This document shows positions 1 to 6,730 of a DNA stretch of 6,730 nt, in pieces; within the stretch, counting starts at the first letter, position 1, and every line of letters starts with the position of its first letter. Source of the DNA: Candidatus Omnitrophota bacterium (lineage in GTDB: Bacteria > Omnitrophota > Gorgyraeia > Gygaellales > Profunditerraquicolaceae); NCBI GenBank assembly GCA_018825725.1, contig JAHKBC010000128.1, positions 1-6,730 on the forward strand. Direction: 5' to 3'. Below the pieces are notes generated by a model. The model ran no database searches. It was given only the letters and a program-made list of their open reading frames with translations, and had not been told where the DNA came from. A program made the position numbers and the translations under genes.

Positions 1-1981
1 GATTGCTTAAGATAAACCTGGCAGTATTACGAATCTTGCGGTAGGCCTCGACAAGGCGCGAAATAATTTCAGGTGAAATACGGATATCTTCATTGTAATC
101 GCTGGAAGCAACCCAAAGCCTGACAATATCCGCGCCATATTGCTTAATAATATCCTGGGGATGAATTACATTTCCCAGGGACTTAGACATCTTCCTGCCT
201 TCACCGTCTACAACATGGCCATGAGTGAGTACTGCCTTAAAAGGCGGCTTGGCGTCAATGCACATTCCCGGAATAAGCGAAGACTGGAACCAACCACGAT
301 GCTGGTCCGAACCTTCCAGATACAATTCACAGGGCACCCCACCCAATTCTTTCCTCTTTTTTAATACTGCCTGATGGCTCACCCCGGAATCAAACCAAAC
401 ATCCAGGATATCCATTCCTTTTTTGAATTGCCTACCTTGACATTTAGGACACAATAGATCCTTAGGCGCAAAATCGCCAATGTCCCGAATAAACCAACTA
501 TCAGAACCTTCCTTAGCAACAGATTTAGCAAAATTATCTATTACCCTTATATCCAGAAATTCTTCATGACAATTATCGCAGACTAAAGACGGTATAGGAA
601 CGCCCCAATATCTTTGCCGGGATAAACACCAGTCCGGCCTTAAATTTACCATACCCAGGATACGCTCCCGGCCCAAAGCAGGGATCCATTCTATATCCTT
701 ATTGATAACCTCAAGCATCTTTTTTCTTAAATCATGTTTATCTATAGCCAGAAACCACTGGTTAGTGGCCCGAAATATTACCGGGTTCTTGCACCTCCAG
801 CAATGCGGATACGAATGTTCTAACTTTTGCGCCAAGAGCAATAAATTAAGGCTTCGGAGTTTATCGATAATAACCTCGTTTGCCGCATGCACGTTCAAAC
901 CCTTAAACTCGCCGGTAGTAAGGTCAAAATTACCTTTGGTATCAACTGGCATCACAATTTCAAGTTTATATTTAAGCCCGGTAAGATAATCTTCCTGGCC
1001 GTGCCCCGGAGCTGTATGCACCAGGCCTGAGCCTTCTTCTGAAGACACATAATCCGCAAGGACCACTTTGCCCTTCCTCATATTAAAAGGATGTTCATAG
1101 GCAAAGCCTTCCAGGCCCCTTCCTTTTACCTGACGCACAACCTCGTATTCTTTTATCCCCATCTTCTCCAAAATCCCTAACCTCACATCGGCGATAATTA
1201 AAATACCTGCACCTGTACTTATATAAGAATATGCAAAATCAGGATGTACGGCTACCGCAACATTGGCAAGCAAGGTCCAAGGAGTAGTTGTCCAAATAAC
1301 CAAATATGTATCATTTGGCATGTCTTGGGCTTGGTCAAGCTTGAACTTTACAAATACCGAAGGAGAAGTATGGTTCTCGTATTCTACCTCTGCTTCAGCC
1401 AATGCCGTCTCGCATCTATAACACCAGTTCACCGGCTTACGGCCCCGGTAGATATAATCATTTTTAACCAGCTCTTTAAATGAATTTAGAATTGCCTCTT
1501 CGTAATCATGGCTTAAGGTTAGATATGGATTATCCCAATCGCCAAAAACACCCAGGCGTTTAAACTCCTCCTTCTGTATGGAAATATACTTAACGGCATA
1601 ATCATGGGCTTTTTTCCGAAAATCCACCTGAGTAATCTGATACTTATTCATTTTCAGTTCCTTAAACAGCTGGTGCTCTACGGGTAGGCCGTGGCAATCC
1701 CAGCCCGGCACAAAAGGGGAATAAAAACCGCGCAGGGTCTTATATTTTACAATGATATCCTTAAGGGTTTTGTTCAGGGCGTGTCCGATATGAATATTTC
1801 CGTTGGCATAGGGAGGGCCATCATGAAGAATATACTTCGGGCAGGATTTAGCCTTATCCAGTATTAACCGATAGATATCTTTTAACTCCCAATCTTTTAA
1901 AAAACGCGGCTCGCGTTTATGCAAATCCGCTTTCATGGGAAAATCGGTCTTGGGCAGATTTAACGTATTCTTATAGTCCAT
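1..1981 (-). CDS. ileS: Isoleucyl-tRNA synthetase, N-terminal 660 residues (runs off left edge)
   Basis: Class I aminoacyl-tRNA synthetase that charges tRNA-Ile with isoleucine in the cytosol and edits misactivated valine. The frame is open from ATG at 1981 to base 1 without a stop. Visible motifs are HIGH (residues 64-67) after DGPPYANGNI, GWDCHGLPVE (93-102), the editing-domain threonines in WTTTPWT (230-236), HTAPGHGQED (322-331), WCLSRQRYWG (451-460), GSDQHRGW (557-564) and KMSKS (597-601). Spacing matches bacterial IleRS, usually about 900-940 residues, so the anticodon-binding and C-terminal zinc regions lie outside the window. The start is chosen because MDYKNTLNLPKTDFPM aligns with the usual bacterial N-terminus; no clear Shine-Dalgarno precedes it. 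Four CxxC pairs (C187/C190, C394/C397, C468/C471, C511/C514) could bind two zinc ions (inference). It is the last visible gene of the yggS-proC-mtnP-ileS run, 91 bases after mtnP. Confidence 0.98.
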   Translation of the reverse strand, partial: MDYKNTLNLPKTDFPMKADLHKREPRFLKDWELKDIYRLILDKAKSCPKYILHDGPPYANGNIHIGHALNKTLKDIIVKYKTLRGFYSPFVPGWDCHGLPVEHQLFKELKMNKYQITQVDFRKKAHDYAVKYISIQKEEFKRLGVFGDWDNPYLTLSHDYEEAILNSFKELVKNDYIYRGRKPVNWCYRCETALAEAEVEYENHTSPSVFVKFKLDQAQDMPNDTYLVIWTTTPWTLLANVAVAVHPDFAYSYISTGAGILIIADVRLGILEKMGIKEYEVVRQVKGRGLEGFAYEHPFNMRKGKVVLADYVSSEEGSGLVHTAPGHGQEDYLTGLKYKLEIVMPVDTKGNFDLTTGEFKGLNVHAANEVIIDKLRSLNLLLLAQKLEHSYPHCWRCKNPVIFRATNQWFLAIDKHDLRKKMLEVINKDIEWIPALGRERILGMVNLRPDWCLSRQRYWGVPIPSLVCDNCHEEFLDIRVIDNFAKSVAKEGSDSWFIRDIGDFAPKDLLCPKCQGRQFKKGMDILDVWFDSGVSHQAVLKKRKELGGVPCELYLEGSDQHRGWFQSSLIPGMCIDAKPPFKAVLTHGHVVDGEGRKMSKSLGNVIHPQDIIKQYGADIVRLWVASSDYNEDIRISPEIISRLVEAYRKIRNTARFILSN

Positions 1982-2072
1982 AATATTTTATTGATAAGTA
2001 AGCTCGAAAATTAATTTTTATTGTTTTTGTTTCAATTACGAATTACGTAGAACTAATGTATTAGTTACTAAG
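1982..2072. other. Intergenic region between mtnP and ileS
   Basis: This 91-base AT-rich gap is the longest in the window. It holds a tandem heptamer doublet (2034-2047), a small palindrome (AACTAAT-GT-ATTAGTT, 2051-2066) and half of a 14-base element also found at the end of pyrG. On the minus strand a TTGAAA lies about mid-gap, but no good -10 box stands at proper distance. No clear terminator with a U-tract is seen. The gap is too short for a T-box leader, and I saw no T-box specifier or antiterminator motif. Whether ileS has its own promoter cannot be decided by eye. Confidence 0.6.
2034..2047. repeat. Tandem heptamer doublet (AATTACG x2)
   Basis: Two exact head-to-tail copies of AATTACG lie at 2034-2040 and 2041-2047. 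With only two copies this could be chance in AT-rich DNA. The seven-base period is the same as in both arrays inside yggS, which is why it is listed. Confidence 0.55.
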
Positions 2073-2075
2073 CTA
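2062..2075 (-). repeat. 14-base gene-end element, copy 1 (over the mtnP stop)
   Basis: On the minus strand this reads TAGCTTAGTAACTA, and its first three bases are the mtnP stop codon TAG. The end of pyrG has TAGCTTAGTCGCTA at 4625-4612, identical at 12 of 14 positions. I see no strong hairpin plus U-tract, so a terminator role is not supported. It may be a short dispersed repeat or a coincidence. Confidence 0.4.
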
Positions 2076-2936
2076 CTTGATATACTTCCCAATTATTATT
2101 TTCAGTTCCTTTTTAGTCTTTTCCGGTATGTATTTCTTTTCGGTAACAATTGCAAACTTCAGCGCATCCTGACAAGAACAAATCCTGGCTTCAGGGAGAT
2201 TCCGAATAAGACTGGATAGAATTTTCTTGGAGTTATCAATATTCTTGCAAAGGCTCTTAATCACCATATCTACTGTAACCGACTCGTGGTTTGGATACCA
2301 ACAGTCATAATCCGTGATTGCAGCCAGGGTTGAGTAACACATCTCAGCTTCCCTAGCTAACTTCGCCTCTGCGAAGTTAGTCATTCCGATAATATCCATG
2401 CCCCATTGCCGATAGAGGTTGGATTCGGCTAAAGTAGAAAATGCCGGGCCTTCCATATTTATATAGGTTCCGCCATTATGCACTCGTAAACCTAAAGACT
2501 TACAAGCCCCATACAAAGAAATTCCTAACTCCTTACATATTGGATGAGCCAGTGATATATGAGCTACTACCCCGCGTTTGTCAAAAAAACTCATATCCCG
2601 GGCATAATTAGTCCGGTCAACAAACTGACTGACTACCACAAAGTCCATTGGCCTTAATTCTTCCTTAAGGCTGCCGCAGGCTGTTACCGAAATTATACGA
2701 TCAACTCCTAGTTTCTTCATACCAAAAATATTAGCCCGGTAATTTATATGGCTGGGTGGTATGCGATGCCCCACGTCATGACGGGGAACAAAAACCACAT
2801 CCCTGCCTTCTAATTGCCCCATTACAAATTTACCCGAAGGCTTACCAAAAGGTGTCGTCACTACAGCCATCTTAATCTTTTTAAGTCCTTCGATTTTATA
2901 TAAACCACTGCCACCGATAATTCCAACCCGACCCAT
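2073..2936 (-). CDS. mtnP: S-methyl-5'-thioadenosine phosphorylase (class II PNP/MTAP family)
   Basis: Splits methylthioadenosine, a by-product of polyamine synthesis, with phosphate into adenine and 5-methylthioribose-1-phosphate for methionine salvage; cytosolic. The 287-residue protein has the usual family length. Motifs are the phosphate loop GIIGGSGLY (5-13), PRHDVGHRIPPSHINYRANI (51-70), TACGSL (85-90), NMEGPAFST (160-168), MTNFAEAKLAREAEMCY (185-201) and TDYDCW (208-213). The aspartates of TDYDCW are the mark of 6-aminopurine (adenine) specificity, in contrast to the asparagine of inosine/guanosine phosphorylases. The ATG at 2936 has a good ribosome site (AAGGAG, 6 bases upstream). It lies 52 bases after proC and 91 before ileS. 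A close relative, methylthioinosine phosphorylase, shares much of this pattern and cannot be fully excluded without alignment. No other methionine-salvage gene is visible here. Confidence 0.93.
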   Translation of the reverse strand: MGRVGIIGGSGLYKIEGLKKIKMAVVTTPFGKPSGKFVMGQLEGRDVVFVPRHDVGHRIPPSHINYRANIFGMKKLGVDRIISVTACGSLKEELRPMDFVVVSQFVDRTNYARDMSFFDKRGVVAHISLAHPICKELGISLYGACKSLGLRVHNGGTYINMEGPAFSTLAESNLYRQWGMDIIGMTNFAEAKLAREAEMCYSTLAAITDYDCWYPNHESVTVDMVIKSLCKNIDNSKKILSSLIRNLPEARICSCQDALKFAIVTEKKYIPEKTKKELKIIIGKYIK

Positions 2937-2942
2937 TTTCTA

Positions 2943-2948
2943 CTCCTT
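2943..2948 (-). promoter_or_regulatory. Shine-Dalgarno site of mtnP
   Basis: AAGGAG on the minus strand, six bases before the ATG at 2936. This is near the ideal sequence and spacing and fixes the mtnP start. Confidence 0.85.
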
Positions 2949-2988
2949 CTTTAATAATGCAAAATAAAGAAATAAACAAAAATTAATG

Positions 2989-3816
2989 CTATTTAGAGAG
3001 TTCCTGCGCGCGTTTATATGCCGCCTGAACCGCCTCTATTAATTTACCGCCGCGGCGTAAAATCTCCAGCCCCGCCTGTGTAGTACCTTTAGGCGAGGCC
3101 ACCATATCCCTTAATTCAGCCGCAGGCTTCCTGGTTATCTTAAGCAACAGGTCGCTTGCAATTACTGTGCTATTGGCCAGAAACCTGGCAGTAGCTTCAT
3201 CAAAACCAATACTCATTGCAGCATCCTTAAGATCCAACGAAAAATCACCGGAAAACTTCTTGTAATCACTTTCATACATAGTAATGTTTTTATCTATCAT
3301 TTCAAAATAGTAACCTGGGCCACTTCCTGAAATTGCCGTCACCCCATCCATCATCTCTTCGGATAAACTATGGGTAGTGCCAATATTTCTAAACAATTCT
3401 CTAGCTATAACTAAATCTATATCTTTTGCGAAACTGCCCTTGCATAGGCAAGTTACTGAATGTCCAATCTTGGCTCCGATATTCGGCATCGCCCGGATAA
3501 CCGAGACCTCACCCAATATCTTCTCTATAAAACTTGTTTTTATGCCTGCGGCTATGGAGATGACCAGTTTTCCCTTTACTTGATTCATAACCGCTGCCAT
3601 AAGTATTCCTAAATCCTGAGGTTTAACTGCCAGAATAATTATGTCAGAATTAGCGATTAAATCCTGGGCGCTTGCAGCCACATTAACTCCAGCTACAACT
3701 TTTACTTTCTCATCCTGAGCGTCATAGACAAATACTTTATATTTATCTTTTAATCTCTCGATAATGGCAGACCCCATGCTCCCGCAACCGATAATTCCGA
3801 TTATTTTATCTATCAT
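2989..3816 (-). CDS. proC: Pyrroline-5-carboxylate reductase
   Basis: Catalyses the last step of proline synthesis, reducing 1-pyrroline-5-carboxylate to L-proline with NAD(P)H; cytosolic oligomer. The 275-residue protein begins with a Rossmann domain with GIIGCGSMGSA (7-17), VKPQ (64-67) and RAMPN (108-112). The C-terminal dimerisation domain has AISGSGPGYYF (161-171) and ELRDMVASPKGTTQAGL (234-250), which fits the family signature. I chose ATG 3816, not the in-frame TTG at 3861. The ATG has an AGAGG site five bases upstream and places the Rossmann strand at the very N-terminus, while the TTG version adds a lysine-rich 15-residue tail and overlaps yggS by 17 bases. An insertion of about 19 residues (roughly 175-196) separates GPGYYF from the DAA helix, where the family usually has only a few residues. 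It follows yggS by 28 bases. Confidence 0.95.
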   Translation of the reverse strand: MIDKIIGIIGCGSMGSAIIERLKDKYKVFVYDAQDEKVKVVAGVNVAASAQDLIANSDIIILAVKPQDLGILMAAVMNQVKGKLVISIAAGIKTSFIEKILGEVSVIRAMPNIGAKIGHSVTCLCKGSFAKDIDLVIARELFRNIGTTHSLSEEMMDGVTAISGSGPGYYFEMIDKNITMYESDYKKFSGDFSLDLKDAAMSIGFDEATARFLANSTVIASDLLLKITRKPAAELRDMVASPKGTTQAGLEILRRGGKLIEAVQAAYKRAQELSK

Positions 3817-3820
3817 CTTT

Positions 3821-3826
3821 ACCTCT
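3821..3826 (-). promoter_or_regulatory. Shine-Dalgarno site deciding the proC start
   Basis: AGAGGT on the minus strand, four bases before ATG 3816 (five if AGAGG is taken as the site). It supports the short ProC start over the TTG at 3861, whose upstream sequence offers only a weak CAGG. Confidence 0.7.
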
Positions 3827-3844
3827 GACTTTACCTTTTCCTTT

Positions 3845-4546
3845 TTAGTTTTGGCGCTCAAATATTGCCTGACCGATCCTAACCATATCCGCTCCTTCTT
3901 CTATCGCAACCTCAAAATCATTGCTCATCCCCATAGATAAAAGCGTTAAGGGATAAGTGATAAGAGATAAAGAGTTGATTTTATCCCGCAATTCTTTCAG
4001 AGCCCTGAAATAAGGCCGGACCTTTTGAGGGTCATCAACTAACGGAGCGATAGTCATTAAGCCACTTACCTTTATATTATTAAATCCGCCTACTTCTTTA
4101 AGCAACTCTGAAAGTTCCTGCGGTTTAATACCGAATTTGCCAGGCTCACCGGAAGTATTTACCTCTATAAGAATCTCCTGTATTTTACCAATCCTACAGG
4201 ATTCTTTATTTATCTCTTGCGCCAATTTCAGGCTATCTACCGAATGTATCAAATCAAATATTTTAACCGCATCCCTGACCTTATTACGCTGAAGATGCCC
4301 AACCATATGCCACTTCAAAGCCGACTGTCGACTGTCGACTGTCGACAGCTCTTTATATTTCAATAGCGCTTCCTGGACCCGGTTCTCGCCGATATTATGT
4401 ATCCCGCAGGCGACAGCCTCTTTAATCTCGTCAATCGTTCTATTCTTACTAACAGCAACAAGCGTTATGCCTTCGGAAGAGCGTTGCAGCTGAATACATT
4501 TCTCTGAAAGTTTTTTTTGTATCTTTAAAATATTATCCTTGAGCAT
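3845..4546 (-). CDS. yggS: PLP homeostasis protein, YggS/PLPBP (PROSC) family
   Basis: Single-domain TIM-barrel protein that binds pyridoxal 5'-phosphate and keeps vitamin B6 and amino-acid pools balanced; no enzyme activity is established for the family. The 233-residue length is normal. Motifs are AVSK with the PLP lysine K34 (31-34), IGENRVQEA (52-60), WHMVGHLQRNK (79-89), EVNTSGEPGKFG (128-139), SGLMTI (161-166), LSMGMSNDFEVAI (203-215) and VRIG (222-225). The start fits the family N-terminus, but no Shine-Dalgarno is visible and the predicted leader is only about 15 bases. Two loops look foreign: STVDSRQS (68-75) and NSLSLITYPLT (191-201), each coded by a seven-base-period tandem repeat. 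An A8 run on the coding strand (4511-4518) lies in codons 10-12. Linkage to the following proC is a well-known conserved pairing. Confidence 0.96.
   Translation of the reverse strand: MLKDNILKIQKKLSEKCIQLQRSSEGITLVAVSKNRTIDEIKEAVACGIHNIGENRVQEALLKYKELSTVDSRQSALKWHMVGHLQRNKVRDAVKIFDLIHSVDSLKLAQEINKESCRIGKIQEILIEVNTSGEPGKFGIKPQELSELLKEVGGFNNIKVSGLMTIAPLVDDPQKVRPYFRALKELRDKINSLSLITYPLTLLSMGMSNDFEVAIEEGADMVRIGQAIFERQN
3943..3970. repeat. Degenerate heptamer array inside yggS (about 4 units)
   Basis: On the plus strand the units are gcgttaa, gggataa, gtgataa and gagataa, with period exactly 7. The last three share the pattern gNgataa and the first is more diverged. The array codes the SLITYPLT part of YggS, just before the conserved SMGMS motif. 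In the coding direction (TTATCNC-like units) no stop codon arises. Confidence 0.75.
4322..4346. repeat. Perfect heptamer array inside yggS (CGACTGT x3.6)
   Basis: Three exact copies of CGACTGT (4322-4328, 4329-4335, 4336-4342) are followed by a partial CGAC. It contains three GTCGAC palindromes seven bases apart and ends in the 10-base palindrome CTGTCGACAG (4339-4348). It codes STVDSRQS in YggS, between helix residues ELKYKEL-like and the strand WHMVGH. Confidence 0.93.
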
Positions 4547-4568
4547 AAAAAGACCGTTTTGTTAAGGT

Positions 4569-4596
4569 ATTATACCTCAAGAATGAGTACGGTCAA
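4569..4596 (-). promoter_or_regulatory. Sigma-70-type promoter upstream of yggS
   Basis: On the minus strand there is TTGACC (4596-4591; five of six consensus bases), a 16-base spacer and a perfect TATAAT (4574-4569). Transcription would start near 4562, giving a leader of about 15 bases before the yggS ATG. It lies in the 80-base gap after pyrG, where a new transcript for yggS-proC-mtnP-ileS would be expected. Two dyads overlap it: AGGTAT-T-ATACCT over the -10 box (4565-4577), and GACCGT/ACGGTC (4552-4557, 4589-4594) bracketing the core. Confidence 0.75.
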
Positions 4597-4609
4597 TTTA
4601 AAAGTGTAG

Positions 4610-4626
4610 AATAGCGACTAAGCTAT

Positions 4627-4627
<1 letters not shown>
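4610..4627 (-). terminator. Weak hairpin at the end of pyrG (possible terminator)
   Basis: The minus strand reads AATAGC-TTAGTC-GCTATT, a six-pair stem with a six-base loop, starting at the last base of the pyrG stop codon. TTTT follows after about seven bases, not immediately. Only two of the pairs are G-C, so intrinsic termination would be inefficient at best. It contains the 14-base element shared with the end of mtnP. Confidence 0.25.
4612..4625 (-). repeat. 14-base gene-end element, copy 2 (after the pyrG stop)
   Basis: TAGCTTAGTCGCTA on the minus strand, two bases beyond the pyrG stop codon. It matches 12 of 14 bases of the element over the mtnP stop (2075-2062). Confidence 0.4.

Positions 4628-6730
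<2,103 letters not shown>

Noticed and set aside
140..1483. Three short plus-strand open frames (140-364, 702-989, 1244-1483)
   Set aside because: All lie opposite the continuous ileS frame with its full motif set, and their peptides show no recognisable domain.
2010..2035. Promoter for ileS beginning at TTGAAA (minus strand)
   Set aside because: The best -10 candidate at proper spacing (TAATTT) matches only three of six consensus bases.
2051..2066. AACTAAT-GT-ATTAGTT as an intrinsic terminator of mtnP
   Set aside because: AT-rich, with a loop of only two to four bases and no following U-tract on the minus strand.
3377..3583. Plus-strand open frame opposite proC
   Set aside because: It mirrors a conserved ProC region and has no ribosome site or family resemblance.
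3817..3861. N-terminal extension of ProC from TTG 3861
   Set aside because: A lysine-rich 15-residue tail not typical of the family, 17-base overlap with yggS, and a much better ATG with AGAGG at 3816.
4511..4518. A8 run in yggS as a programmed frameshift site
   Set aside because: The yggS frame is intact to its normal length, and no alternative long frame or stimulatory structure is evident; it is only a possible slippage spot.

Overview
The window is a compact run of bacterial housekeeping genes, all on the minus strand. Read in transcription order (right to left) they are the 3' end of purF, then pyrG, yggS, proC, mtnP and the first two thirds of ileS. Every identification rests on strong family motifs read from the translations. 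I saw no RNA gene, transposon, CRISPR array, phage gene or dedicated defence or secondary-metabolism system. No gap between genes exceeds about 100 bases.

Layout: purF (6730 to 6234, runs off the right edge) and pyrG (6234 to 4627) share one base of a TAATG junction. This pairs purine entry (PRPP to phosphoribosylamine) with pyrimidine CTP synthesis. An 80-base gap follows and holds the one convincing promoter on the minus strand (TTGACC, 16 bases, TATAAT), just upstream of yggS. Downstream lie yggS (PLP homeostasis protein), proC (last step of proline synthesis), mtnP (methylthioadenosine phosphorylase) and ileS (isoleucyl-tRNA synthetase, open to the left edge). Their gaps are 28, 52 and 91 bases, so they could form one transcript. 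The yggS-proC pairing is a widely conserved linkage.

The most unusual signal is a set of short tandem repeats with a period of exactly seven bases. Two separate arrays with unrelated units lie inside yggS, each coding a loop that looks expanded relative to the family. A third heptamer doublet lies between mtnP and ileS. The stop-codon regions of mtnP and pyrG also share a 14-base element with 12 identities. ProC additionally carries an insertion of about 19 residues.

Organism: a bacterium with moderately AT-rich DNA, a [4Fe-4S]-type PurF and bacterial-type IleRS. Heptamer repeats inside genes and the gene mix would fit an uncultured candidate-phylum genome (Omnitrophota-like is my weak guess, from memory of style only). 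The sequence alone does not settle the lineage.
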